A stretch of DNA of 46,085 bases from the NCBI GenBank assembly GCA_946478975.1, contig CAMLEO010000017.1, positions 1 through 46,085 on the forward strand, written 5' to 3'. The position numbers were made by a program, and so were the translations under genes. The first letter of the stretch is position 1; each line of letters begins with the position of its first letter. The notes under the pieces are model-generated. The model worked only from the letters and a program-made list of their open reading frames with translations, had not been told where the DNA came from and did no database searches. Source of the DNA: an uncultured Steroidobacter sp. (GTDB taxonomy: Bacteria; Pseudomonadota; Gammaproteobacteria; Steroidobacterales; Steroidobacteraceae). Of this stretch, positions 9,344 to 17,737 are shown piece after piece.

Positions 9344-9543
9344 GGCGCACTCACATTCGCTTGCGCTGCTATGAGGCCGAGCAGGAAGAACGTCGTGGTC
9401 GCGGTGAGGCCGGTCCGCTGGTTGGTGCGCCTGAAGGCGTCACGCCAATTGAGTTTGGCCAGGCCCAGCCAGATGGCGAGCCAGACGGCTGCATATGAGA
9501 GGGCCACACGGCCCAGCACGTTGCCGATGATGTAGGCGGTCAT
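9340..9543 (-). CDS. Small two-helix membrane protein
   Basis: A 67-residue protein with two predicted membrane helices (about residues 4-28 and 47-63) separated by a basic loop (NWRDAFRRTNQRTG). It begins MTAYIIGNVLGRV. The end overlaps the next gene in an ATGA junction, and it follows the immunity-like gene by 37 bp. No family is recognised. It could be a small Tad assembly factor or an extra membrane-acting immunity or chaperone component for the upstream toxin; the sequence does not decide. Confidence 0.6.
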   Translation of the reverse strand: MTAYIIGNVLGRVALSYAAVWLAIWLGLAKLNWRDAFRRTNQRTGLTATTTFFLLGLIAAQANVSAP

Positions 9544-9580
9544 GGTGGCGTTCCTTGCCTTTGCCGTTGTGATGTTTCGT

Positions 9581-10741
9581 TTAGGTTTGCTGCCGGGCCT
9601 GTTCTATGGGTGTGTAGATCACCGTGAGCTGCCTTTCGGTGATGTTTGTGTGGTCCTCTATCAGCTGGCGCACGGCATGCGCCGGCTCTTCCAACCCGAT
9701 GTGCCATTCGATCGGCACCCCACCCGCTTTCGCGGCTGCGCGCACTTGTCGCTTCGCCTCGTTCAACACTGGCCCGTCCCAACCTCTCAAGCCCCATTCC
9801 TTCGGGTGCCGCCGCAAACGGCGGAAGAGTTTTGCGTAGAGCAGGACTTTGCGGTCGGGGTCGTAGCCGTCGAAGTTCACGCAGTGAACCGTGTACTTTC
9901 GATCAGCCGGCGCGCCGCTGATGTATTGCTCATAGAGCGTTTCTTCCGCGTCCGGCGGCCAGCCTGCAATAGCGAAAGTTGCATTGGAGATCAATCCCAG
10001 ATCATCCAACGCTGCCTTGACGTTGTCGCCCGCCGCCAGATCCGAAGCATTGTTTGCATCGGGCAAGTGTGGCGTGCTCGCAATCAGGACTCCTGGCCCG
10101 AACGGCTCCGCCCGTATCATTGTTGACAGACAGCGTCCGAGATTTGGAAACGGTAGATAGAAAAGCCACTGACCAGCGTAAGTGTCCCTGCCATCACCCC
10201 TAATCCTTCGTTGATACTCTCGGAGCGATACTCCACCGAATGTGCAGTCCCACTCTGCCACGAGGCATTTGAGAAGCGCTCTTATGACGGAGGGTTCGTG
10301 AATGTCATCTCGACCGTCATTCGGAAGTCTCAAAACTACGCTGGCGCCACCGTCTTGGTCGGCAGCAACGCCACGAACCGTCAATTCGATACCACCGTTC
10401 TCCGGCAGCAGTACGGAATCCGACGTCCGCCCTGATGTGCAATAGGTAGCTGCAAACCCTATCCTGCTAAAAGAATGTGGAGCTAATGTCCCATCAGGTA
10501 ATTGATTGACGTAATCCTGAGGATGCGTGCTGTCAAATACTTGCTCAGCAAGTATCGCGTCTAGCTCCAACAGATCATTTGGAACCGGCCTGATTCCTTG
10601 GCTGCCTATACAACTCATGTTTAAAAATTTCGGGTGTATCTCCCGAAGCGCAGCGACCAGAGCTCGGCTTCGTTCCTGATAGCGAGAAAGCGTGTGCGGA
10701 GCGAAGAATTTTCCAACTGTCCATATCAAAACGGTGTCCAT
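9581..10741 (-). CDS. Immunity-like protein fused to a degenerate Tox-REase-5-like domain
   Basis: A 386-residue protein without signal peptide, starting 21 bp after the toxin gene. Residues 1 to about 255 resemble the Imm52 type of immunity protein, which I recall as the usual partner of Tox-REase-5 toxins. Key stretches are a central YAGQWLFYLPF segment, GPGVLIASTP and a terminal DDLGLI. Residues about 268-380 are plainly homologous to the nuclease tip of the upstream toxin: shared YE-x-x-I-x-GAP, then VNFDGYD-x-x-R-x-VLL, PIEW/AIEW and a TVI-F/Y-TP end. The toxin's D-A-K catalytic motif is Y302-A-K304 here, so this copy has probably lost metal-dependent nuclease activity. The gene looks more AT-rich than its neighbours, which suggests acquisition. 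It probably neutralises the toxin; the fused domain may be a decoy or a collapsed orphan toxin tip. Confidence 0.72.
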   Translation of the reverse strand: MDTVLIWTVGKFFAPHTLSRYQERSRALVAALREIHPKFLNMSCIGSQGIRPVPNDLLELDAILAEQVFDSTHPQDYVNQLPDGTLAPHSFSRIGFAATYCTSGRTSDSVLLPENGGIELTVRGVAADQDGGASVVLRLPNDGRDDIHEPSVIRALLKCLVAEWDCTFGGVSLREYQRRIRGDGRDTYAGQWLFYLPFPNLGRCLSTMIRAEPFGPGVLIASTPHLPDANNASDLAAGDNVKAALDDLGLISNATFAIAGWPPDAEETLYEQYISGAPADRKYTVHCVNFDGYDPDRKVLLYAKLFRRLRRHPKEWGLRGWDGPVLNEAKRQVRAAAKAGGVPIEWHIGLEEPAHAVRQLIEDHTNITERQLTVIYTPIEQARQQT

Positions 10742-10762
10742 AGGTATAACTCTGCGCGTCCA

Positions 10763-12973
10763 CTAAGGTGTGATGTCCGACAACGGAGTGAATATCACTG
10801 TTATCCGACTCCGCTCATCTTGGCTTTGAATCGCATCATCAAGGATTGAACCGATTCGCAATGTCATCTCCTCGTCAACGACACGCCACTCGATTGCGAT
10901 GTTCGTGCCACGCGTGGCATCCAATTGGCGAGTGGCTTCCTCAACCAATTTCCTTGCTAATGCTTGCTTCAGAGGCTCCGAGCGGCAGCGATCGCCGAGG
11001 GGGCACTCTTGAGTCCAATGCTTCGCATCTAACAACACATCGCGCTGCGAGTCGTAGCCGTCGAAGTTGACGCCGTTGACATTGTACTCAACGCCGCGAG
11101 GGGCGCCGGTGATGCGTTCTTGGTAGCGGTAGGCATCGGTGTCGGGGCGGGAGATGCGGGACCAGGTGCCGGGGCCGCCGTCGGAGGCGCCGAGGGCGAA
11201 GTGGCTGGGGCTGCGAGGGGGATGGAAGCGAAGGCGGACGGTGCAGGTGGCGTTGTGGGCCCACACGCGTTCGGCGCCGACGAAATAGCTCTCGTCATTG
11301 GCGACGCTGAGATTGAAAACCTGCAGCGCTGCATCGACACGCCGGTTCGCAAGAACCAACGTATCGCCATCGATAGTCGCAACAGGCGCACCGACTTCGA
11401 TGTCTCGGACCGGCGTCCAGCCGCGGCCCTGCACCCACAACGGATGCTCTTCAGTAACAGCAAACCGAGACCCTTCAGTAACGATCTCGTGATACGAACC
11501 AACGCGCCGCTGGAACGTACGCGTAACGACGCGTGAAGCATCGAGATACGTCTGCTCATTGCGAGACGAAACCCGCGAGCCCGGCTGCAACGATCGAATC
11601 GGCACAGCGCCATCGCCGATCCACACCAGGGTGTCGCCAGCGAAACTCGCGCAGCCAAGTTCTCGCTTTGTGAGTTCCGCCGCGTAGCGAAGACTGGAAC
11701 GGCCGAAGTGCGCCAGCTTGCTCGCGAGCTTGAGCATGAACGCCGGGCTGACGTTGCTGCCCAGTACGCGTCCGCGGTCGTAAGCACCGCAATGAATGAG
11801 TTGGCTGAGGTCATGACCGATCGCCGCGCCGATCGTTTGAGCCGTGCCGACTGGATCGTCGAGGAACGCCTTCGCGAGTTCGCAGACGCCGCGCGCCGTT
11901 TCGACGGGATCGGTGATCGTGGCGACCAGGTCGCCGATCTGACCTTTGATGCCATCCCAGAAGCCGCGAACGAATTCGTATGCATCGGAGGCGAGGTCGC
12001 GGAGCGCGTCCCATACGCGGCCGAGCGTGCTCTCAGCTGCAGGCGCCGTTTGTGAGTTGGACGGACTGGGAGTGCAGAGTGGCGGCTCGCCGAGAGGAGC
12101 TGTCGCGCCGCCGGCGTGCCCATCACCGTCCGAAACATCGGCCGGCCCGCTCGTGCCTGAGCCAAAGCCAAAGAAACCTTCGCCGAGATTGCTGCTAGCC
12201 TGAGACGCGCCAGCAGATGTATCAGCAGTGCGCTCGGAAGATTCGTCGTGATTGGCGTCGGCCAAACCCGCATCGGCAGCGACACGCGCAACCTCCGGCA
12301 GATCCGCACGCGAAACCAGCAGCTCGCTGAACCGCAGCGGACTCTGCATCCGCACGGTCGCCGTCGCAGTGATCGGCAATCGATGACGACGAAGCAACTG
12401 CTCGTGAAACGGATCGATCGCTCGGGTCGCGAGCAACGACAATCGCGACAGGAATCCGTTGACGATCGGAACCTTCAGCTCGTATCCATACGTGATCTCG
12501 ACACGCAGCAGGTTCGCGTCTTGGATGCTGAGCCCACCGCGTGGGCCAACCTGCGTGCTTCGCATCGACAGCCGATCGTTGGGTAACTCGCGAACGCCAT
12601 CGACATCGGTGGCGAAGTCATCGAACGATTCACGCGTGGGGTTGAGAATGCGAATGCGCGCATCGGTCGGCAGCTCGGCCTCGACTCGTGCGACAGCTTC
12701 AGCAGCACCTTGCAGTGATGAATCCGGCGAGCCGAGCGGCGCCAATCCCAGCGCGAGCCCATGACGAAGCGCAGCTGGCTCGCCGTTTCGAACAGCACCG
12801 GCACGAGCGGCTTGTAACGCCGCATGATTCAGCGTCGCCTTTGCTTGATAGACGAAGCCGAACTGAATCGCCGCGAGGATGACGGCGATCAGGATCGGCA
12901 GCGCGATCGCTGCTTCGACCAACGCGGCGCCGCGTTGGCGACCGCCGCGTTTGAGAGGAGTTGTCACATCCAT
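10763..12973 (-). CDS. Polymorphic toxin: TadE-type prepilin - linker - Hint - Tox-REase-5-like nuclease
   Basis: A 736-residue multidomain protein. Residues 1-60 are a TadE-type pseudopilin leader: basic RGGRQRG, then AALVEAAIALPILIAV, with Gly15 as the predicted prepilin-peptidase site and Glu at +5. A TadE-like globular part (to about 215) is followed by a Gly/Ser/Asp-rich linker. Residues about 441-574 form a Hint autoprocessing domain, starting CASFAGDTLVWIGDG, with EEHPLWVQGRGW inside and ending VWAHN. The C-terminal 125 residues are a restriction-endonuclease-fold tip of the Tox-REase-5 type: NGVNFDGYD, then VLLDAKHW with Asp649 and Lys651, and IEWR later. The ATG at 12973 (AAGGA upstream) was preferred over a TTG at 12994. 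It lies inside the Tad operon after the secretin gene. Likely role: pilus-anchored antibacterial DNase released by Hint cleavage; delivery by Tad is inference. Confidence 0.82.
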   Translation of the reverse strand: MDVTTPLKRGGRQRGAALVEAAIALPILIAVILAAIQFGFVYQAKATLNHAALQAARAGAVRNGEPAALRHGLALGLAPLGSPDSSLQGAAEAVARVEAELPTDARIRILNPTRESFDDFATDVDGVRELPNDRLSMRSTQVGPRGGLSIQDANLLRVEITYGYELKVPIVNGFLSRLSLLATRAIDPFHEQLLRRHRLPITATATVRMQSPLRFSELLVSRADLPEVARVAADAGLADANHDESSERTADTSAGASQASSNLGEGFFGFGSGTSGPADVSDGDGHAGGATAPLGEPPLCTPSPSNSQTAPAAESTLGRVWDALRDLASDAYEFVRGFWDGIKGQIGDLVATITDPVETARGVCELAKAFLDDPVGTAQTIGAAIGHDLSQLIHCGAYDRGRVLGSNVSPAFMLKLASKLAHFGRSSLRYAAELTKRELGCASFAGDTLVWIGDGAVPIRSLQPGSRVSSRNEQTYLDASRVVTRTFQRRVGSYHEIVTEGSRFAVTEEHPLWVQGRGWTPVRDIEVGAPVATIDGDTLVLANRRVDAALQVFNLSVANDESYFVGAERVWAHNATCTVRLRFHPPRSPSHFALGASDGGPGTWSRISRPDTDAYRYQERITGAPRGVEYNVNGVNFDGYDSQRDVLLDAKHWTQECPLGDRCRSEPLKQALARKLVEEATRQLDATRGTNIAIEWRVVDEEMTLRIGSILDDAIQSQDERSRITVIFTPLSDITP

Positions 12974-13005
12974 GTGACGTTCGCTTCCTTGCAACGGATG
13001 AGACG

Positions 13006-14070
13006 CTAGTCGTGCAACTTGGGCTTCAGGGCCTCGTCGGACTCGCGTTTGAGATCGTCATAACGCTGCACGCCTTCGCGCGCCGCGCCGGAATCGGGGT
13101 CGAGGATTTGTGGTGTGACGAGCACGACCAGCTCGGTCTCGCCCCGACGAAACTGCCGTGACTTGAACAGCTCGCCGAGCACGGGAATGGAGCCGAGCCC
13201 AGGCACCTTCGCCACCGTCTTAGCGTCGTCGGCGCTGAACAGCCCGGCGATGACCATCGGCTCGCCCGACTGCACATTCATTTCCGTGTTGGTCTTGCGC
13301 GTGGCAAAGCCGGGAATGCCGAGCACGGAGTTCGCCTTGTCGACGCTGCTCACTTCCACGCCGACCTTGGTGCGAATCAACCCGGCCGCGTTCGCTTGCG
13401 GCTCGACGTTGAGGATGATGCCGAACTGTTTGAATGTGACATTCAGCGCGCCATCCTGGTTTTGCACCGGAATCGGCACCTCGCCGCCGACCAGGAAATC
13501 GGCTTGCCCGCCGTTGATACAAGTGAGCGTTGGCTCAGCGAGCACGCGCGCGTTGCCGCGATTCACGAGCAAATGAATCATCGAGTCGACGGAGGTCGTC
13601 ATCGCGAAGTAATGATTGTTGGTGCCGAAGATCGGGCCCGCGGCGACATCGGCCCAGTCGATGCCAACGTCCTGCAACGCCGATTTGCGCACCTCGATGA
13701 GCTTTGCCTTGATGAGAATGGTCGATTCGGGTTCCAACGTCGGCGTCGGTGCCGCGATGGGATCGACGATGCCGAGCACCTGCACGAGATAAGCGGTACT
13801 CGTTCCATCCTTCGACCAGATGCGCAGATCGGTCGTGCCCGCTTGTCTGCCCAGCACCAGGATCTCCTGCGTGTCGTCGAACACTTTCACATCGACCGTT
13901 GCGCCATCGCCGGCGGAAACGCGTCGCACGCCTGGCGAACGAATCAGCAAACTTTGGCCGACGGGGACGGAGAGCACGCTGACCGGCGCGCTACTCGTGG
14001 CTGGCTCGGACGCCTGTGCCGCAGCCAAAGCGCTGATCACAATGGAGCCGAGTTGTTGAGCGAAATGCAT
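13006..14070 (-). CDS. cpaC: Tad pilus secretin CpaC/RcpA
   Basis: A 354-residue outer-membrane secretin of the short Tad type. A weak N-terminal signal (VISALAAAQASE) is followed by a pilus-secretin N domain (LLIRSPGVRRVSAGDG, VFDDTQEILVLGRQAG). Then comes a secretin domain with ARVLAEPTLTCINGGQADFL, VGGEVPIPV, GAL-type amphipathic strands and the terminal KSRQFRRGETELVVLVTPQI signature. It should form the gated outer-membrane pore for the pilus. The start lies 2 bp from the cpaB stop, so it is coupled. At 354 residues it is shorter than many CpaC proteins (400-550), mainly in the N-terminal part and tail. Confidence 0.9.
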   Translation of the reverse strand: MHFAQQLGSIVISALAAAQASEPATSSAPVSVLSVPVGQSLLIRSPGVRRVSAGDGATVDVKVFDDTQEILVLGRQAGTTDLRIWSKDGTSTAYLVQVLGIVDPIAAPTPTLEPESTILIKAKLIEVRKSALQDVGIDWADVAAGPIFGTNNHYFAMTTSVDSMIHLLVNRGNARVLAEPTLTCINGGQADFLVGGEVPIPVQNQDGALNVTFKQFGIILNVEPQANAAGLIRTKVGVEVSSVDKANSVLGIPGFATRKTNTEMNVQSGEPMVIAGLFSADDAKTVAKVPGLGSIPVLGELFKSRQFRRGETELVVLVTPQILDPDSGAAREGVQRYDDLKRESDEALKPKLHD

Positions 14071-14072
14071 GC

Positions 14073-14867
14073 TCAGACTCCGCCCAAAATGATTTGAATG
14101 CGTGCGCGCGGGCGCGAAGCGGCCGTTACCTCGTTGCCTTTCAGTAGCGAGTTCTTGGTGATCCTGGCGATGCGAATCGGCGCATCGTCCTTGGGCTGGC
14201 GAAGCGCGACTGTGATGCGCCCTGCTTCTTGAGCGAGCGTGATCTTCGCGGCGTCGGCCGGCGTGACGGATACCGTGATCGTGTGAAACGGACCCTGCAG
14301 TTTGTCGGGCAGCGAGTTCTCATTCGATTGCGTTCTTGGTCCCGTCGCAATCACAGGAACACTGAACAACAACGGCACCGTCACGCTTTCATTCGCAGCC
14401 GTTGTCGTGAATAGAAGGTCGACGCGATCTCCCGGCGCGAGCATCCCTGCGATGGAGGCTTCTTCGTTGACGGGAAATGTGAGAGCTCGCAGGCCTTCGG
14501 GGAGCTGCGCAGAGAATCCAGCGCCGGGGCCTTGTGCGAGATGCGAGCTCAGAATCGTTTCGCCGCCACGAACAGCGCGCGCGAGTACTCGGCCGGCGAT
14601 GTCGTTCCAGCGATCCGATGCAATCGCTTCGGTGTGCAGAAAGGTCTTTGGGACTTCACGCAAGGCAACCGTTCGAGCGGACAGCACGGCTCCGGGTGCC
14701 AAGTCGCTCTTGGCGACGACAACACTCACGAGCTTGTACTGAGCTTGCAGCTGCTCACGTTCGCTGCGCACTTCGTTCGCGATATAACCCTTCGCGAAGT
14801 ACGCAGCGCCGGCGCCAGCAGCGAGCGCGCCGCCAATCATCAAGACGGTGGTGACTATGGCTTTCAT
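14073..14867 (-). CDS. cpaB: Tad pilus assembly protein CpaB/RcpC
   Basis: A 264-residue protein with one N-terminal membrane helix (MKAIVTTVLMIGGALAAGAG). A SAF domain follows (VVVAKSDLAPGAVLSARTVALREVP ... RGGETILSSHL), then a RcpC domain with GLRALTFPVNEEASIAGMLAPGDRVDLL. CpaB/RcpC is an envelope protein that works with the secretin; SAF domains are thought to contact periplasmic polysaccharide or pilin. The ATG at 14867 was chosen because the membrane helix starts there; the long upstream extension in this frame overlaps two other genes. It is the first of the secretin-toxin block. Confidence 0.9.
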   Translation of the reverse strand: MKAIVTTVLMIGGALAAGAGAAYFAKGYIANEVRSEREQLQAQYKLVSVVVAKSDLAPGAVLSARTVALREVPKTFLHTEAIASDRWNDIAGRVLARAVRGGETILSSHLAQGPGAGFSAQLPEGLRALTFPVNEEASIAGMLAPGDRVDLLFTTTAANESVTVPLLFSVPVIATGPRTQSNENSLPDKLQGPFHTITVSVTPADAAKITLAQEAGRITVALRQPKDDAPIRIARITKNSLLKGNEVTAASRPRARIQIILGGV

Positions 14868-14890
14868 TGCTCTTCCTTGAGCGTTCGGCG

Positions 14891-15049
14891 TTAGAACGGA
14901 ATCATCAACATCCAGGAGAATTCGTGCTGATGCTCGGCGAGCAGGCGCAAGACTTCGTGCGCGCCACGCCAGAGCACCATCAGGCCTGCGAGAACCGCGA
15001 GGTACTCGGCTGAGCTCCAGCCGCGGTTGAATCGGCGCCCGCGCATCAT
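14891..15049 (-). CDS. Mini Flp-like prepilin (52 aa)
   Basis: A 52-residue protein: basic leader MMRGRRFNRG, then WSSAEYLAVLAGLMVLW and a short helical tail rich in His and Leu. After the predicted cleavage Gly the residues are W-S-S-A-E-Y, giving the Glu+5/Tyr+6 pair that marks Flp-type pilins. The ATG at 15049 overlaps the upstream TGA (ATGA), so translation is coupled. The size fits Flp pilins (50-70 residues). It could be the major pilin or a minor subunit; the 93-residue gene that opens the operon carries the same motif. Confidence 0.68.
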   Translation of the reverse strand: MMRGRRFNRGWSSAEYLAVLAGLMVLWRGAHEVLRLLAEHQHEFSWMLMIPF

Positions 15050-15747
15050 TTCCTCCAGGTGATCGCGATGGCGGTCGTCGCGGGTTGTGCGGCGTTGGGA
15101 ACGAAGACGAGCAGCGCCTGCTCGGCTTGTCGCTGCACTTCCAATACGAAGCCCCGCTGCACTTCGCGCGTCGGCCGGGTGTCGACGACATTCCAACCGT
15201 CGCTGATCAGGAGCTGAGAGAAGTCCTGCAGCTCGGTGAACGAGGCGCGACTGCTGGATAAGCTGATGTGCTCGGACTGCACGCCGTCATCGTCGTATTG
15301 CTGGAGATTTACGATGCGAGTACTTGGCGGCCGCGGAAACTCGGTGCGCATCCGCAGCGACGCGGGTTCGAGTGCCGGGCTCACCAGAATCGTTCCTTCG
15401 CTGCCGCCTGCAACGGCGCGTGCGTGCACGGTGATAAAGTGATCCGGTGATCTCAGCATCAGCACCTGCCACGGTGCGTTGGTCGTTCGGCGCGACTCAT
15501 GAGTCCCACTCGCTTTTACGAACGACTCATAGTGAGACAACACAGCGTCGGGCGTGAGTCGGGACTCGAACACTTGGATCGTCATCGGCAGCCCGTTCAT
15601 GCGCATGCTCTTTGCGACCCAGTGCGCCGTGCCTTGAGGTGGCGCTCCCAAGTTCGGAAGTGCTTCAGTCGCTCGTGACAATGTTCCAGCCAGGGCGGGT
15701 AATGCGAGCATCGTGAGTGCTGCGAGCGTGGGGATCTCGGGGCGCAT
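15046..15747 (-). CDS. Exported Tad-operon protein of unknown function
   Basis: A 233-residue protein with signal peptide (LAALTMLALPALAGT). The mature part has two similar-looking halves: one around TIQVFESRLTPDAVLSHYES and one around SFTELQDFSQLLISDGWNVV. Both look like small alpha/beta modules in which a helix follows a strand. No known family is recognised. It sits between tadE and the mini-prepilin gene with a 3-bp gap and an ATGA overlap respectively, so a role in pilus assembly or pilin handling in the periplasm is likely but unproven. Confidence 0.7.
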   Translation of the reverse strand: MRPEIPTLAALTMLALPALAGTLSRATEALPNLGAPPQGTAHWVAKSMRMNGLPMTIQVFESRLTPDAVLSHYESFVKASGTHESRRTTNAPWQVLMLRSPDHFITVHARAVAGGSEGTILVSPALEPASLRMRTEFPRPPSTRIVNLQQYDDDGVQSEHISLSSSRASFTELQDFSQLLISDGWNVVDTRPTREVQRGFVLEVQRQAEQALLVFVPNAAQPATTAIAITWRK

Positions 15748-15750
15748 GAT

Positions 15751-16521
15751 TCAGTCCTCGCGATCGGTGATGTATGCGCTGGGCAGCGCGTTGGAGTGTG
15801 GACGCAGGTCGGGATCCCAGCTGTAGCGGCCTTCGCCGTACAACGGCCCGCCTTTGCTCAACGACTGCATCGAGAGTGGACGCGCCGGCAGTTCCAAGCG
15901 CTCGATGAGCTCATCGACGATGAGATTGTCGGTCTTGCGACCAAACTCGCCTTCGTCACCAGAAGACCACACGTCGCTCAGGACGGCTCCTGCCGCGACG
16001 TGTGCAATGGGCCGACGATCGGCAAACAACGGACGAATGTTTGCTGTGATGTTCGCCTTGGCAAAGGCGTGGGCATTGAGATCAAGATCATGCAGTTGCA
16101 ATGAGCCTGCGACGGAGGCCAACGGTCCACCGCCGTAGGCGAGCGCGGGCACGAGTGCGTAACCTGCGTGCGTCGGCGGCGCAGCGACGGTTTGAGTTGC
16201 GCCAGGCGCGTCCAATAGCAATCGCTGTCCTCGATTGGTCCAGAGCGGATTTCGTGAGACACCTTTGGAACGCAAGGTGTCGATCGCGGACACGCCGCTG
16301 AGCGGATCACCAAACGAACGGTCGAGCGCTTCCAGCGTAATGTCGCTCGCAGATTTGTTGGTCGACACGGTGCGTTCCCAAACGGAGTAACGAACCGCGT
16401 CGTAGGTCTTGTGTTTTACATCGAGCTGCTTGCCCAGCAGCACCATGCCAGTAACGAATGGCGACAGCGCCAGCAGTGCCACCATCGTCTCGATCAACGC
16501 GTTGCCACGATTGCGTGTCAT
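15751..16521 (-). CDS. TadE-like pseudopilin
   Basis: A 256-residue protein with a short basic leader (MTRNRG) and then NALIETMVALLALSPFVTGM. Gly6 is the predicted prepilin-peptidase cleavage site and Glu follows at +5, as in TadE/TadF. The remaining 220 residues are an extracytoplasmic domain without recognised motifs. The start at 16521 is one base after the stop of the TadG-like gene, so it is translationally coupled. Pseudopilins of this type are thought to prime or cap the Flp pilus. Confidence 0.75.
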   Translation of the reverse strand: MTRNRGNALIETMVALLALSPFVTGMVLLGKQLDVKHKTYDAVRYSVWERTVSTNKSASDITLEALDRSFGDPLSGVSAIDTLRSKGVSRNPLWTNRGQRLLLDAPGATQTVAAPPTHAGYALVPALAYGGGPLASVAGSLQLHDLDLNAHAFAKANITANIRPLFADRRPIAHVAAGAVLSDVWSSGDEGEFGRKTDNLIVDELIERLELPARPLSMQSLSKGGPLYGEGRYSWDPDLRPHSNALPSAYITDRED

Positions 16522-16522
16522 C

Positions 16523-17737
16523 TCAGTAGCTCCACGTGACCGGCGCGAGCTTTGCTTCCCAGAAGGGATTGAACAGGTTCGCGTATTCATGTTTGTGCTC
16601 GCCGAGTGCAGCGAACGCCGAGCCGGTCGGCCGGCGGAACTCGACGCGTGCGACCGCGGCCACGGCGACAGGCGTCGTCGTGTTCGACATGCCGAGCAGA
16701 TCGGCGGTCGCGACATTCGCCTGAGATTTCGTCGCGATCACAGCGATACGAAGCGACGCATCGCGCGCCTGGCCGGCAACGTTGTAATAGCCAGGCACAC
16801 CTGCATAGCCCGAATCGAACTCGCGGGCGCTGGCGGTGCTGACGCGATCGCCGATGCGCCGCCAGCTGTGCCATCCAAACAAACTGCGCGTGCGGAATTG
16901 AAGTTGATCTTCGGCACGCCAGTCTGCGCCGTTCGAAGATTGAGAGACCGTCGTGGCGCCGCGCTTTCTAATCTGCGCAGCAAACAAATACTCTCGCCAG
17001 CCGCGCTCGCCGGTGACCCAGCGCTGCAGATCCGAATCTGAGCGCAGGCTCGCGCTGACGAGCTCTTGCATGGCATTGCCATCTCGGCCTGCCGAGTATC
17101 GCTGCACGAATACAGGTACCGCAGCCATCTGCGAAAGCATCTGCGCGTCGAGCAGTTCCCGCAGCTCGCTGGGCATGCGCGCGAGTGCCTGATCGTCGTT
17201 GACGCGGATATCGGCGTCGTACGTCATCGCGGTCTGTGACATGAGCGCCTGGAGATTGCCCAGCGCGAGCGACGCCTGTGCCTCGACCTGCGCCGCGCGA
17301 AGGTTTGTGTTCCAGCCGTCGATCAGCGGCACGGTTATCTGCGCGGCCTGCTCGGTGGCGTCGCGGACCTGTGCCGATATTTCCTGGGCCAGGTCCACGT
17401 ACTGGCCGACGTATGGAATCCACTGGGTCACGCGATCGATGGCATCGAGCGAATCATTGATGTATCGGACCCAGCTCACATAAGAAATAAAGTGGCCGAC
17501 CGCGACGTGGTTCGCGATCATGGCGCGATTGGTGTACGCCATGAAATTCAGATGCCGTGCGGTCCACACTGCCCCGCTGTACGCCGCTGCATCCGCGGCG
17601 TTTGCAACGAGCGATCGCTCCGTCACTTTTTGCCCGGTGTTGAACATCACCACCAGCACAGCACTGGTGATGAGCACACCGAACAGCGCGACCGGAGCGA
17701 TCTGCCCGCGGTGCCAATGTGCGTTACTGAGCCGCAT
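16523..17737 (-). CDS. TadG-like pilus assembly protein
   Basis: A 404-residue protein beginning MRLSNAHWHRGQIAPVALFG, matching the TadG N-terminal pattern (basic residues, R-G-Q, then a single membrane helix). VTERSLVANAADAAAYSGAVW follows, the typical segment after the helix where these proteins list small Ala-rich residues. The large periplasmic part has no von Willebrand domain and no recognised fold. The start at 17737 overlaps the end of the Flp-like gene by 14 bp. TadG anchors and shapes the pilus base in other systems. Confidence 0.72.
   Translation of the reverse strand: MRLSNAHWHRGQIAPVALFGVLITSAVLVVMFNTGQKVTERSLVANAADAAAYSGAVWTARHLNFMAYTNRAMIANHVAVGHFISYVSWVRYINDSLDAIDRVTQWIPYVGQYVDLAQEISAQVRDATEQAAQITVPLIDGWNTNLRAAQVEAQASLALGNLQALMSQTAMTYDADIRVNDDQALARMPSELRELLDAQMLSQMAAVPVFVQRYSAGRDGNAMQELVSASLRSDSDLQRWVTGERGWREYLFAAQIRKRGATTVSQSSNGADWRAEDQLQFRTRSLFGWHSWRRIGDRVSTASAREFDSGYAGVPGYYNVAGQARDASLRIAVIATKSQANVATADLLGMSNTTTPVAVAAVARVEFRRPTGSAFAALGEHKHEYANLFNPFWEAKLAPVTWSY

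Noticed and set aside
9542..10126. Plus-strand frame opposite the immunity gene
   Set aside because: No motif or ribosome site; the minus strand shows clear homology to the toxin tip.
11029..12309. 426-codon minus-strand frame in another register of the toxin gene
   Set aside because: Composition is Ala/Ser/Arg-rich noise; the register with TadE, Hint and nuclease motifs is the real one.
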